Source of the DNA: CALDTK01 sp045110575
GTDB taxonomy: Bacteria; Bacteroidota; Bacteroidia; Chitinophagales; Saprospiraceae
DNA: 64,000 bases
Direction of reading: 5' to 3'
Assembly (NCBI GenBank): GCA_045110575.1
Contig: JBGCGF010000001.1
Coordinates: 1 to 64,000 of the forward strand
In this document: positions 24,960 to 33,842 of the stretch, one piece after another
Numbering within the stretch: the stretch's first letter is position 1
Layout: each line of letters opens with the position of its first letter
The notes under the pieces: model-generated
Told to the model about the DNA's origin: nothing
Databases searched by the model: none
The model's input: only the letters and a program-made list of their open reading frames with translations
Program-made: the position numbers and the translations under genes

Positions 24960-26780
24960 ATGTCAGCAAGTGCCGCTCCATCTTCAGAATACAAAGCCAG
25001 ACTTTCATCGCTTAGAAGCGCAATGCAAAGTGCTAATATTCACGCTGTTATCCTGCCAAGTGCAGACCCTCATCAAAGCGAATATGTAGCTGAACGGTGG
25101 TCTACTCGTACATACATTAGTGGATTCTCAGGTTCTGCAGGTACTGCCGTTGTCACGCTCGAAGGCGGAGGCGTATGGACTGACAGTCGCTATTTTGTAC
25201 AAGGTCCTCGCGAACTTGAACGTACAAGTGGTCTAGCGTTCATGAAATCTGGACAAGGAACTGCAGAGTATATCGATTGGCTGGCAGAAGAATTACCAGA
25301 CGGTGCGACGGTAGGAATTGACGGTAAGCTGTTTACCGTAAGCCAAGTGCGTATGATTGAAAAGAAGTTCGATGCGACCTCTTTAAACCTTCAAACGGAC
25401 GTTGATCTTATAGATCAGGTTTGGAGTGACAGGCCTTCTATGCCGACTTCGACGTTGTTTAGTCACGATGTGAAGTATGCGGGAAAGAGCGATCTTGAAA
25501 AGCTTGGCGATTTGCGAGAGCAAATGACAGCTCATGGATTGAGTCACACCTTCCTCTCTAGCCTCGACGAGATTGCTTGGTTACTCAACATTAGAGCAAG
25601 CGACATCAAGTGCAACCCATTAGCAATTGCTTATGCAATGGTTGGATTGGATCGAGTTGATCTATTTACTGCTCCAGACCGAATTGATGACGAGACGAGA
25701 ACTCGTTTTGACGCAAGTAATATTCATGTCCACCCTTATGCAGTACACAGTCAATCCTTGATGGGACTTGACGAAACTGCTAAAGTTGGAATTGATGAAG
25801 GCCAAGTAAACTCTGAGCTCGCATCTTTGGTTTCTGACGATCAGTATGTTGTTTTCGCTAGCCCAATACGGCTCGCAAAAGCAATGAAGAACAAGGTTGA
25901 GATTGCGCATATCAGAGAGGCACACATCAAAGATGGTGTCGCATTGGTGCGCTCATTCAGATGGTTAGAGCATGCACTTCGAACACGTACTGTGCGTGAG
26001 TGTGAAATGGTAGACAAGCTTCATGAAGAGAGGGCTAAGCAGCCACTTTTTTACGGTGACAGTTTTGATGCGATTGTCGGGTACGGTGAAAACGGTGCCT
26101 TACCACATTACCACAGTGTACCAGGAGAAGATGCAGAAATCAAAGATGAGGGAGTTCTACTCGTAGACAGTGGTGGCCAGTACTTAGATGGTACAACCGA
26201 CATCACAAGAACCTTCGGACTTGGAAAAGTCACAGACGAACAACGCACTCGATACACCTTAGTACTTAAAGGTCATATTGCTCTATCCAGAGCGCTATTC
26301 CCAACAGGAACGAGAGGTATTCAACTTGACACCTTTGCACGTCAACATTTGTGGCAGCAAGGGCTCAACTTTGGACATGGAACAGGGCACGGTGTAGGAT
26401 TTTTCCTCAATGTACACGAGGCACCAAACGGTATTGCACCAACCTTAAGTGAGCGCGGTAAGACTGGCTTTGTTGAAGGTATGTTTTCAAGTAATGAGCC
26501 TGGATTTTACAAAGAGGGCGAATACGGTATTCGAATTGAAAACCTGATCCTCGCGGTACCTGCCTTCCCTGAAGAGGAAGAGAACGATCCGGAGAAGTTC
26601 CTTCGCTTTGAGACCATTACGTACTACCCGATTGACTACCTACTACTCGAGCCAGATCTCTTGACACAAGAAGAACGTGACTGGCTCAATGCTTATCATG
26701 ATGAAGTTTATGAGCGGCTTTCGCCAAAACTAAATGAGGAAGAATGTGAATGGTTAAAAGAGCGCTGCTCGTCACTCTAA
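24960..26780 (+). CDS. Xaa-Pro aminopeptidase P-type M24B metallopeptidase
   Basis: A 606-residue cytoplasmic enzyme that removes an N-terminal residue next to proline. It has two creatinase-like N-terminal domains (residues 10-160 and 165-310) and a pita-bread M24 domain. Metal ligands are visible: Asp in LLVDSGG, Asp in GTTDITRTF, His in GHGTGHGVGFF, Glu in SNEPGFY and Glu in GIRIENL. His in NVHEAPN is a substrate contact. The length and the extra domain fit eukaryotic-type aminopeptidase P rather than E. coli PepP. The start ATG at 24960 is divergent from the RNA array, sharing a 20-nt spacer with unit e. Confidence 0.93.
   Translation: MSASAAPSSEYKARLSSLRSAMQSANIHAVILPSADPHQSEYVAERWSTRTYISGFSGSAGTAVVTLEGGGVWTDSRYFVQGPRELERTSGLAFMKSGQGTAEYIDWLAEELPDGATVGIDGKLFTVSQVRMIEKKFDATSLNLQTDVDLIDQVWSDRPSMPTSTLFSHDVKYAGKSDLEKLGDLREQMTAHGLSHTFLSSLDEIAWLLNIRASDIKCNPLAIAYAMVGLDRVDLFTAPDRIDDETRTRFDASNIHVHPYAVHSQSLMGLDETAKVGIDEGQVNSELASLVSDDQYVVFASPIRLAKAMKNKVEIAHIREAHIKDGVALVRSFRWLEHALRTRTVRECEMVDKLHEERAKQPLFYGDSFDAIVGYGENGALPHYHSVPGEDAEIKDEGVLLVDSGGQYLDGTTDITRTFGLGKVTDEQRTRYTLVLKGHIALSRALFPTGTRGIQLDTFARQHLWQQGLNFGHGTGHGVGFFLNVHEAPNGIAPTLSERGKTGFVEGMFSSNEPGFYKEGEYGIRIENLILAVPAFPEEEENDPEKFLRFETITYYPIDYLLLEPDLLTQEERDWLNAYHDEVYERLSPKLNEEECEWLKERCSSL
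26717..26730 (-). repeat. 14-bp dispersed word GTTTTGGCGAAAGC
   Basis: In the aminopeptidase P gene, reads LSPKL. Confidence 0.9.
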
Positions 26781-26868
26781 CAGAGAAACGATCACCCCTT
26801 CACCGAGATCATATTCGATTCGCTAGTAATATCCTTTACTAGCTTTGTACTACCAAAACAATCCCCCC

Positions 26869-28323
26869 GTGAAAAAACTACTACCCCTTTCCCTTCTACT
26901 CCTTGCATGTGCTATTGCAGGAATTTCAACTGCTCAATCTAGGAGCGGTAACGTCCTTACAACTTTTGGTAATGGCGACGGTGATCGCTTTGGCGCTACC
27001 GTAAGTCTGAGTAATAACGGTACTCGTATTGCTGTAATGGCTCCCGACAACGGTCGATTTGGCACAGGTTCACCACAAGCTGAAGTCTACGAGCTCCAGG
27101 GTGGGAGCTGGGTGAAACTCGGCAATACGTTTACAGACTACTTCACGTCTCCTTTAGACGAAGAAGCGACAATCACCTTGAGCGGTGGAGGAACCACAGT
27201 TGCCACTGGCGAACCTGCGTTCAATACGGTTCAAAATTTATCGACCGGTAGAATAGTAACCTCCCGGTATGGTACGAGCGGTTGGGCGACTATTGGCGAT
27301 GAACTAAACGGCATTTACAGAGACGCTCAATTAGGTAAGAAAATAGCCTTGCTTACGAACGGGACTCAAATGATGACCGCCAATTTTGGGGGCGATGAAA
27401 ATGACAGAAGAGGCGCTTTCAATCGAGTCCTTACTACTACAGAGTGGATTACGGTAGGTACTCAACCAATCTTACAATCCACGGGTGAAGAATCACTTTC
27501 TGGAATCGCTCTTTCAGAGCAAGGGCTAGTAGTCGGGATGGGACTGAATAAAGGAGTTACTGCTCCTGGCGAGGTTCAATTCTTTCAATTTACTGCCGAT
27601 TGGGTTTCAAGAGGCTCTATCACCGGTTCAGCAAACGGAGACGGTTTTGGCGAAAGCATTGCCATGGGAAGTAATGGAAACATCATAGCGATTGGTGCTC
27701 CATATGATGGGAACGGTAAGGTTCGAGTGTATGATGATCGTCGTGACCAAATTGGCTCTACCATTGATGCCCCAGCTGGTGACCAAACCTTTGGATACAG
27801 TCTAGATATTTCAGAAGACGGTAACACGCTCGCTATCGGAGCACCTGCCAATGACCCTACAAATGTAGGGATGGGCAACGCATATGTGTACGAACTCGTG
27901 AACGGAGACTGGGCCCTTACCTATACGTTCCGTGGAACTGTGATGGGCGAACAAGTGGGTCAATCAATTTCGATTTCAGATGATGGAATGCACCTCGCTA
28001 TTGGTCGTCCAGGATTTGAAGCAGCAGGTCAAAGTGACGCAGGGCAAGTAGACGTATACGTACTCGATGGCTCAACTTCAACAAGTGAAGAGGCTGTATT
28101 AGAACTACAAGCTTATCCAAACCCGACGAGTGCAGAACTTCATATCGAAGGACTTCCACAGGGTGAGTCAACGATCTTTATCCGTGATGCTATTGGTAGG
28201 TTAGTAATGACAGCTACGAATGTTACTGGAACAGTCAACGTCGCCGGAATATCAAACGGATACTACTTACTCGAAGTACAAAGTACAGAAGGTGTAGGAC
28301 GAATTCCTTTCGTCAAAAAGTAA
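26869..28323 (+). CDS. Secreted beta-propeller protein with T9SS sorting domain
   Basis: A 484-residue exported protein. GTG 26869 starts a good signal peptide (KKLLPLSLLLLACAIAG...TAQS). The body consists of FG-GAP/Kelch-like repeats with the phrasing DGDRFGATVSLSNNGT, DGFGESIAMGSNGN, TFGYSLDISEDGNTLAIGAPA and VGQSISISDDGMHLAIG, each ending in a vehicle such as VYDDR or VYELV, consistent with a beta-propeller. The last 75 residues (LQAYPNPTSAELHIEGL ... GYYLLEVQSTEGVGRIPFVKK) are a type-A T9SS domain. It is probably a surface or released protein; the ligand is unknown. One copy of the 14-bp word encodes FGES in one blade. Confidence 0.85.
   Translation: MKKLLPLSLLLLACAIAGISTAQSRSGNVLTTFGNGDGDRFGATVSLSNNGTRIAVMAPDNGRFGTGSPQAEVYELQGGSWVKLGNTFTDYFTSPLDEEATITLSGGGTTVATGEPAFNTVQNLSTGRIVTSRYGTSGWATIGDELNGIYRDAQLGKKIALLTNGTQMMTANFGGDENDRRGAFNRVLTTTEWITVGTQPILQSTGEESLSGIALSEQGLVVGMGLNKGVTAPGEVQFFQFTADWVSRGSITGSANGDGFGESIAMGSNGNIIAIGAPYDGNGKVRVYDDRRDQIGSTIDAPAGDQTFGYSLDISEDGNTLAIGAPANDPTNVGMGNAYVYELVNGDWALTYTFRGTVMGEQVGQSISISDDGMHLAIGRPGFEAAGQSDAGQVDVYVLDGSTSTSEEAVLELQAYPNPTSAELHIEGLPQGESTIFIRDAIGRLVMTATNVTGTVNVAGISNGYYLLEVQSTEGVGRIPFVKK
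27644..27657 (+). repeat. 14-bp dispersed word GTTTTGGCGAAAGC
   Basis: In the beta-propeller gene, reads GFGES. Confidence 0.9.
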
Positions 28324-28345
28324 GGAAACGACTTCCTTAAATTAG

Positions 28346-28384
28346 AAAAGCCCGCTACACAAAATTGTGCAGCGGGCTTTCTTA
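28346..28384 (+). terminator. Intrinsic terminator, bidirectional
   Basis: AAAGCCCGCTaCACA and TGTGCAGCGGGCTTT form a near-perfect stem with loop AAAT and are followed by CTTATTTT. It lies between convergent genes. Confidence 0.9.
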
Positions 28385-28408
28385 TTTTCAAACAAGAGTT
28401 CGATACGA

Positions 28409-28678
28409 TTACTCGCCGTCCTCTTCTCTGAAGCTATTCTCTCCTTGCCAAATATCGTTATCTACAGGGATGACGAAGCCTCCGTCTTTATCCTTCTTCT
28501 CCTTCTTCTCCTTCTTATCTTTATCCTTGTCGTCCATTTCTGCAGTATCCTGTCCTGAGCCGAATCCACCTGGAAGGCCATCAATGCCATCCTCTGTGCA
28601 TGCGACATTGAACATTAGGAGACCTGCCGCGAGAAGCATAAGCAAGTATTTCGGGCGTGTTGGGTTTGATTTGTTCAT
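28409..28678 (-). CDS. Small acidic/lysine-rich lipoprotein
   Basis: An 89-residue putative lipoprotein. The signal segment LLMLLAAGLLMFNVAC ends in a lipobox (NVAC, Cys27). The mature part has a glycine-rich stretch (GIDGLPGGFGSGQD), then a run of alternating Asp, Lys and Glu (residues 50-64), then GGFVIPVDNDIW. It has no known domain. The strong charge bias argues for an extended surface segment. It converges on the beta-propeller gene and shares its bidirectional terminator. Confidence 0.65.
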   Translation of the reverse strand: MNKSNPTRPKYLLMLLAAGLLMFNVACTEDGIDGLPGGFGSGQDTAEMDDKDKDKKEKKEKKDKDGGFVIPVDNDIWQGENSFREEDGE

Positions 28679-29156
28679 AGTTTAGGAATTTAAGTGTGTT
28701 TAGTTACTGCGACTAATGAGTTTGTGAGTGCGCCACAGTTGTACCTAGACAATTGCAATTCACGTGCCGATGTACCATATTGAGTGTATTAAAATAGACA
28801 TTCAAAAATCTTATCATTTCTCATCTTGATTTCACCTAAAACCCAAAATTCTTCATCTTGACTTGACAATCAATTAGTTATTCATTACGACAAATTCAAA
28901 TATGAATATACCTCTCACTATTAGCCAATTCTTACAAGCTGTACTCAACCGCTTACAAAAGCCAAAAACAGGGTCTTTTGGTCCTTTTAGACTACTTTTT
29001 TGAGCTTTCGCCAAAACACTAAACAGATTTTTAGGCCCTGGGCCCAATTGCTGATCTATCACTCAGCTTAAAGGGCCATTTAGGAAAAAACCACGCTTTT
29101 CCCGCCGAATTCGCCAGACAAACAACTTAGCAGCGTGCCTAGCGGTTGGATATGCG
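28679..29156. other. AT-rich intergenic region
   Basis: This 478-nt divergent spacer contains one intergenic copy of the 14-bp dispersed word (29004-29017) and an AT-rich stretch at 28790-28910, likely holding promoters for the lipoprotein and the ViaA-like gene. No RNA structure or credible gene was found; a 62-codon minus-strand frame here runs through the dispersed word and is not called. Confidence 0.5.
29004..29017 (-). repeat. 14-bp dispersed word GTTTTGGCGAAAGC
   Basis: Intergenic, 140 nt upstream of the ViaA-like gene. Confidence 0.9.
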
Positions 29157-30758
29157 ATGAAGATCCCCGGCACAGACCCTTCGCAGTTGTTAGAGGTAGA
29201 GTACGAACGCTTTGTTGAGTTCGGCCAAGTCATAGACCGAACCGGTCGACGCTACCTTATAGAGTACATCCGCAGCCAGCTAGAGCCAGATAGGCCATTG
29301 CCTCAAAACATGGACGATGCGTACTTCCGGTATTTCCGTGGTGCACTAGAAGGCATATTCACGATTGAAGCCTTGGTAGAGATCTGTCGACAGAATGCAG
29401 GAATGCGTCGCCAGGTGGCTAGTGATACACTGAAGTGGTTACGACAGACCTATAAGGAGATGCGCAGCAAGCATCCTTATGAGAACGAAGTGAGCCGCTT
29501 AACACAGTGGACGGTAACGCCGCTTCCTCTCTTCATGGACCGCTACCCTATCCTGCTCACCTACCTTCAGGGGACCTACATAGAAGACGAATTGCCGGTT
29601 GGCTTCTTCACTTCCCGTTTTGCGGAAGCTAAAAACCTCACCACAGAAGAAAAAGAAGTACTCCTCAAGGATTTGCTGGCCCAGTGGGACGCTTTACTAA
29701 ACGCGAAGATTCTAGGCCACCAGCTCAACAACTTGAACCAGAAAGCCGAAGACTTCCAAAACCTCATGGAGGCGAAGGTCTCACAGTATTCCAAGTTGAT
29801 CAAAATCGTGAGTCCATTTAGCGACTACCTCTCAGGATACTGGGACATGAGTCGTAGCCTTTGGCAGGACACGAGCTTTGATGTGCTTGAACATTATTCA
29901 GATCTACTGAGTAGAGAAGAAGAATTACGTGAGCTGGCAGACATGCTTGGTCAGTGGCGAGATGCGGAAATAGAAATTGAGGAGGAGACACTTGAAAAAA
30001 CGATAGTGCGCCAACGCTGGGTGTCAGACCCAAACATGCGCTCTGAGATTTCAGGAATCCACGAATCGAACAACTTGAATACGATTCTCAGTTCGGAAGT
30101 CGCACTCCTCGGCGACCCTGTAACTGAAAGTGCATTCTTGAAACGCTTTGCTGATGGCCAATTATTGACCTTCCGCTATGATGATCGTAAACTGGTGAGC
30201 AGTAACGATCACGAAATCGAGATCTATAATAAGGTCCGCGAAAAAGAACGTGGTCCATTCATCCTCTGTGTGGATACGTCGGAAAGCATGAACGGTCGCC
30301 CCGAACAGGTTGCCAAGGTGCTTGCGCTGGGTATCCTCAAAATGGCTGGCCGCGTTAAGCGTCGTGCATACCTTATTAGCTTCTCGACGGGCGTTCAGAC
30401 CTTAGACTTACACGACGTCTCACGTTCATTAGAAGACATTGCCGCCTTCTTGCGTATGAGTTTCCGAGGTGGAACAGACATTTCACTTCCTCTGTACGAG
30501 TGCTTCCGCCAGTTACGAGGCGATGATTATCGCGATGCAGACATCTTAGTGATCTCCGACTTTATCATGTACAAGCTTGATACAGATATCATGGAGGAGA
30601 TGCGACACTTTCAGCACAACAAGGCTACAGAGTTTCACGCCTTGGTGCTGAGTGAAAGTGCAAACGAAGAGATCGTTGGTGCTTTCGACACCACTTGGCA
30701 GTATGATGGAGAAGGCGTTGTGGAGCGGGTTGCTCGGGATATTCTAGGGAAAGAGTAG
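29157..30758 (+). CDS. viaA: ViaA-like von Willebrand factor A domain protein
   Basis: A 533-residue cytoplasmic protein. The N-terminal 340 residues are alpha-helical; the C-terminal VWA domain starts PFILCVDTSESMNG near residue 367, with MIDAS residues DxSxS intact, then SFRGGTDISLPL with the MIDAS Thr-Asp and DILVISDFIM. This arrangement matches ViaA, which in E. coli pairs with the MoxR-type AAA+ ATPase RavA. No MoxR/RavA gene is adjacent here. The assignment rests on domain order and motif wording; another VWA protein working with a distant MoxR ATPase is possible. Confidence 0.75.
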   Translation: MKIPGTDPSQLLEVEYERFVEFGQVIDRTGRRYLIEYIRSQLEPDRPLPQNMDDAYFRYFRGALEGIFTIEALVEICRQNAGMRRQVASDTLKWLRQTYKEMRSKHPYENEVSRLTQWTVTPLPLFMDRYPILLTYLQGTYIEDELPVGFFTSRFAEAKNLTTEEKEVLLKDLLAQWDALLNAKILGHQLNNLNQKAEDFQNLMEAKVSQYSKLIKIVSPFSDYLSGYWDMSRSLWQDTSFDVLEHYSDLLSREEELRELADMLGQWRDAEIEIEEETLEKTIVRQRWVSDPNMRSEISGIHESNNLNTILSSEVALLGDPVTESAFLKRFADGQLLTFRYDDRKLVSSNDHEIEIYNKVREKERGPFILCVDTSESMNGRPEQVAKVLALGILKMAGRVKRRAYLISFSTGVQTLDLHDVSRSLEDIAAFLRMSFRGGTDISLPLYECFRQLRGDDYRDADILVISDFIMYKLDTDIMEEMRHFQHNKATEFHALVLSESANEEIVGAFDTTWQYDGEGVVERVARDILGKE

Positions 30759-30833
30759 GAAGTGCCACCGTTGGTGAACCTAGAACCGACCAACATGAGC
30801 AACGCGAATATTTGGCGCATGAACCCTGAACCA

Positions 30834-30871
30834 AAAAAAGGATGACGCCCACAGGGCGACATCCTTTTATT
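30834..30871 (-). terminator. Bidirectional terminator between viaA and tRNA-Met
   Basis: AAAAGGATGaCGCCC and GGGCGaCATCCTTTT pair around ACA. On the minus strand the stem is followed by TTTTTTTGG, ideal for ending the tRNA transcript; on the plus strand it serves viaA. Confidence 0.85.
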
Positions 30872-30875
30872 TACG

Positions 30876-30949
30876 TAGCGGGGGGGGGGCTCGAACCCCC
30901 GACCTCACGATTATGAGTCGTGCGCTCTAACCAACTGAGCTACCTCGCC
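30876..30949 (-). tRNA. tRNA-Met (CAU), atypical acceptor stem
   Basis: A 74-nt cloverleaf on the minus strand: D stem GCTC/GAGC, anticodon stem CACGA/TCGTG with loop CTCATAA (anticodon CAU), and T stem GGGGG/CCCCC with loop TTCGAGC. The 5' acceptor strand GGCGAGG faces CCCCGCT, which leaves a G-U at the first pair and an A-C mismatch at pair 5. A run of ten C residues spans the T stem and acceptor, so a length or base error is possible. CCA is not encoded. Elongator Met is more likely than lysidine Ile from the body sequence. Confidence 0.8.
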
Positions 30950-31060
30950 GTTTGCCGCCACTTCACCCGTTGGATCCGCTTTGGCGGCCGCAAATATACA
31001 CGTTTTTTGAAGTCGTGCGGGATGGATTATCAGGTTTTTCCCTAGAAAATGAAGCAGGTT

Positions 31061-32647
31061 TTAGCGCAAGCGAGCAAGTCCGGCCTTTGCTTGTTGGTGC
31101 AAACCGGGTCCGTACTCACTTGGCTTAAGCTGGAGTGCTAGCTTATACTGGGCTTCGGCCTCTTTGGGCTTGCCAGCTTCTTCTGCAAGAACTCCTAATT
31201 CGACTGCAGCTTTACAGGCAAAATATGCTGGTTCTTCACGACCTATTGCAATCGTCTGACGATAGAGGCGGCCAGCCTCATCATTTTTCTTTCGGGCTCC
31301 AGCAATACGCGCTGCTCTATAAGGCAATTCAATCTGCTGCTCACCGAAGAGCTTGGTCTCATCGACATTCCCTATAGCTTCGGCTGCGCGGTCGTAATAT
31401 CCTCCATCATACAGTAGCCGAGCCCTAAGCAGGTCAGGATTCGGCATTTGGCGGAGATGCGCTTCACGTAGGGCATTCTTATCGCTGCCAACCACGTCTT
31501 TACCAAATTGCTTGATGTGCTCGAGCTCATCATAATAGGCGTATGGCTTTTCTAAGAGCACGCCCTCCCACGCTAGCTTCTGATAAGCTTCTTTGATGAA
31601 ATTCCCTGTTCGCTTTTGCTCCACAAAACTTCTGAAATAGACCTTGGCAACGGGATCAAGTTTTCGCTGCAGACAGACGCCCAGCATGAAATCTAAGTAT
31701 GGGAACGGATAAAAATGTGGCGAATGCGGACGGTTCGACAGCAATTTGATCGCTCGGTCGTTTCGGCCAGTACGCATGGCAATGTTCGCCATCACGAAAG
31801 CACCGAGGAGGCTTTTGGTAGGATCGAACCCAGCGTCCTTTATTTTCATCCAGCTCCCGTCTTCGTCATGCGATAAGTTGAGCAGCAGAAATGCATAGAT
31901 CGCAGTCGTCTCTTGGAGGAAAGGTGAATCTGATGATTCTTGTTGAGCGAGGACCTTTTCGATGTGACGCTTACCACCGTCGAGATCGCCTGTCATTCCG
32001 GTAACGAACTCTACGCCCCATTGGTAGCCGGAAGGCACCGTCGCAACTGCTGCTTGTAAAACACCAAGCTCCTTGCGCGTAAGCAGGAAATCGGGGTGTA
32101 CTTCTAGGTTTTTCTCAAGGAGCTTGTACGCTTTGCGTGCTTCTCGAAAGGTGGTGATGTACTGGCCGTGCTTCAAACGCGCGAGCGCCCAGTGAAGCAT
32201 AATGTTAGCCCGCACATAACGATGATATGGAGACTCCTTCGGACCTTCTTCTAAAAGCTCAAGTCGTTCTTGATATCGATTCTCGAGGCGCTCGAAGTCC
32301 TCTTCGTCTTCATCGATGTACGCTTCGAAGAAGTCAGCGTAATCTTCGAGCCAGACCGGGATCAAGTTGCCAGGTTGTTGACGACGGATCTCTCTAAGCT
32401 GTGCTCGTCCTTCCGATAAGCGAAGTGCGATGATCGATTCGTATGCCTTTACATTGGCTTCATCAAAAGTGTAATGGTAAGCCTGATCAGCCGTTTTGGC
32501 GAAAGTCGAAAAACACGACAAGCACGCCAAAAGAGCGGCGATGAACGTGTAGGTAGGATGTAAGCGCAAAAGCAGGGGTTGTATTGACCAAGGTCTAAAC
32601 GACGAAGGTGAGCGCAAAAGTACACCTTCAAAAGGAGTGGTCCTCAA
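31061..32647 (-). CDS. Exported TPR-repeat protein
   Basis: A 528-residue protein with an unusually long N-terminus before a hydrophobic signal segment (YTFIAALLACLSCFSTFA, about 33-50). The rest is alpha-helical with paired helices of TPR type, clearest at 420-520 (RARLLYDGGYYDRAAEAIG; LGVLAEEAGKPKEAEAQYKLALQLKPSEYGPGLHQ). There is no catalytic motif. It probably acts as a periplasmic scaffold. A one-base variant of the 14-bp word (32493) encodes the TFAKT at the signal cleavage region, and a second near-match (31058) overlaps the stop codon. Confidence 0.7.
   Translation of the reverse strand: MRTTPFEGVLLRSPSSFRPWSIQPLLLRLHPTYTFIAALLACLSCFSTFAKTADQAYHYTFDEANVKAYESIIALRLSEGRAQLREIRRQQPGNLIPVWLEDYADFFEAYIDEDEEDFERLENRYQERLELLEEGPKESPYHRYVRANIMLHWALARLKHGQYITTFREARKAYKLLEKNLEVHPDFLLTRKELGVLQAAVATVPSGYQWGVEFVTGMTGDLDGGKRHIEKVLAQQESSDSPFLQETTAIYAFLLLNLSHDEDGSWMKIKDAGFDPTKSLLGAFVMANIAMRTGRNDRAIKLLSNRPHSPHFYPFPYLDFMLGVCLQRKLDPVAKVYFRSFVEQKRTGNFIKEAYQKLAWEGVLLEKPYAYYDELEHIKQFGKDVVGSDKNALREAHLRQMPNPDLLRARLLYDGGYYDRAAEAIGNVDETKLFGEQQIELPYRAARIAGARKKNDEAGRLYRQTIAIGREEPAYFACKAAVELGVLAEEAGKPKEAEAQYKLALQLKPSEYGPGLHQQAKAGLARLR
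32493..32506 (+). repeat. 14-bp dispersed word, last base T
   Basis: In the exported TPR protein gene at the signal-peptide end; coding strand reads TFAKT. Confidence 0.75.
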
Positions 32648-32660
32648 GCCTCCAAACGTA

Positions 32661-32700
32661 AAAAGTGATGCACGAGTCTTTCGACCTGAGCATCACTTTT
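32661..32700 (-). terminator. Intrinsic terminator of the padR-pspC operon
   Basis: AAAAGTGATGC and GCATCACTTTT are perfect 11-bp arms with an 18-nt loop; the minus-strand transcript continues with TTTTTACG. Confidence 0.85.
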
Positions 32701-32743
32701 ACAAACCCGGTTTCATCCGACTTTGCAGTTCACTTCTAGTGGA

Positions 32744-33505
32744 TTACACCATGTAACCTTCGTCCTGAGGTTCTTGCTGATCCTTCTTCTGGTTGCGACG
32801 CTTTCCGCCTCCACCACCAAACTTGTTAGACCAGTCGGTTTTACTCACTTCATCACCCCATTCTTGGAGTCGAGTAGAAATATTGCTAAACTCATCCTCA
32901 ACCTCCTTAGAGATGTTGCGAACATCGATAGCTGCACCTCGCATAGCAAGTTTGTCTCCTGCTGTTCGTGCAATTGGCGTAACCATCCAGAGCACGAAGT
33001 ATGCAATAATACTTGCACCACTTGTAATTGGTATGGAAACGAGTGCGATAATGCGCATCACGAGCGTGTCTTCAATTCCGAAGTACGCTGCTAAACCTGA
33101 ACAAACTCCGGCTAGCTTTTTATTGTCAGGATCACGCATGAGACGCTTACCATAGCGAGAATAGCGTTGCTTTCCACCCTTACGGCTGCGCTTTTGGTGC
33201 TCGAAAGACTTCTGCTCGAAAGCTTCTTCTTCATGAACTTCATCACTTGCTCCAAATTCTTCAGGACTTCCCATTGTAGCGACAGCTGCACTCACGTCTT
33301 CGGTGGTGACAATACTGCGGCCTTTTAGGTTATCAGAAAAAAGTTCAGCTAGACGAGCTTCAATGTCATGCATGATCTCGTTGTGACCGTGCGATTTATT
33401 GAAGTACCCATCGAGGGATGCGAGATACTCGTCAAGGTGGGAGTATGCTTCGTCATCAAAGGTGAAGGCGATGCCGCCGAGGTTGGCTTGGATTACTTTA
33501 TTCAT
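32744..33505 (-). CDS. PspC-domain membrane protein
   Basis: A 253-residue inner-membrane protein. Residues 1-85 form a cytosolic helical domain (GGIAFTFDDEAYSHLDEYL; HDIEARLAELF) seen on Bacteroidota PspC proteins. The PspC domain (about 118-180) reads KRLMRDPDNKKLAGVCSGLAAYFGIEDTLVMR followed by two membrane segments (IIALVSIPITSG and IIAYFVLWMVTP). The tail is charged and glycine-rich. PspC proteins sense envelope stress. It overlaps the PadR gene by 8 nt and is translated after it, a standard pairing in which PadR represses the operon. Confidence 0.9.
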   Translation of the reverse strand: MNKVIQANLGGIAFTFDDEAYSHLDEYLASLDGYFNKSHGHNEIMHDIEARLAELFSDNLKGRSIVTTEDVSAAVATMGSPEEFGASDEVHEEEAFEQKSFEHQKRSRKGGKQRYSRYGKRLMRDPDNKKLAGVCSGLAAYFGIEDTLVMRIIALVSIPITSGASIIAYFVLWMVTPIARTAGDKLAMRGAAIDVRNISKEVEDEFSNISTRLQEWGDEVSKTDWSNKFGGGGGKRRNQKKDQQEPQDEGYMV

Positions 33506-33842
33506 GATAAGAGAGAGATTTGGTTGTGGTGTCGACGGCCTCTACAAGGTCACGCCAACTGGAATGGAGTTCGGTTAAAAAAGCTTCACCTGATTCGGTG
33601 AGGCCATAGTACTTGCGCGGTGGTCCGGCTTGGCTTTCGCGCCAGGTGTACTTGAGCAATCCACCGTTTTTGAGGCGGCTGAGTAAAGGGTAAAGGGTTC
33701 CTTCAACTACGATCAACTTAGCTTTTTTGAGACTGTTGATGATATCTGTTGGGTACGCTTCTTCCTCTTTCTGGATGATGCTTAATACGACTAGCTCGAG
33801 TGCGCCTTTACGGAGTTGCGCCTTGGTATTCTCGATTTTCAT
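33498..33842 (-). CDS. PadR-family transcriptional regulator
   Basis: A 114-residue repressor-type regulator. The start at ATG 33842 (MKIENTKAQLRKGALELVVLSII) gives the exact family N-terminus; the longer frame upstream is not conserved. The winged helix spans residues 10-85 with the recognition region IVVEGTLYPLLSRLKNGGLL and the wing PPRKYYGLTESG. PadR proteins bind as dimers through the C-terminal helix (LHSSWRDLVEAVDT). Its end overlaps the pspC start by 8 nt, so the two are translationally coupled and it probably controls its own operon. Confidence 0.92.
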   Translation of the reverse strand: MKIENTKAQLRKGALELVVLSIIQKEEEAYPTDIINSLKKAKLIVVEGTLYPLLSRLKNGGLLKYTWRESQAGPPRKYYGLTESGEAFLTELHSSWRDLVEAVDTTTKSLSYHE

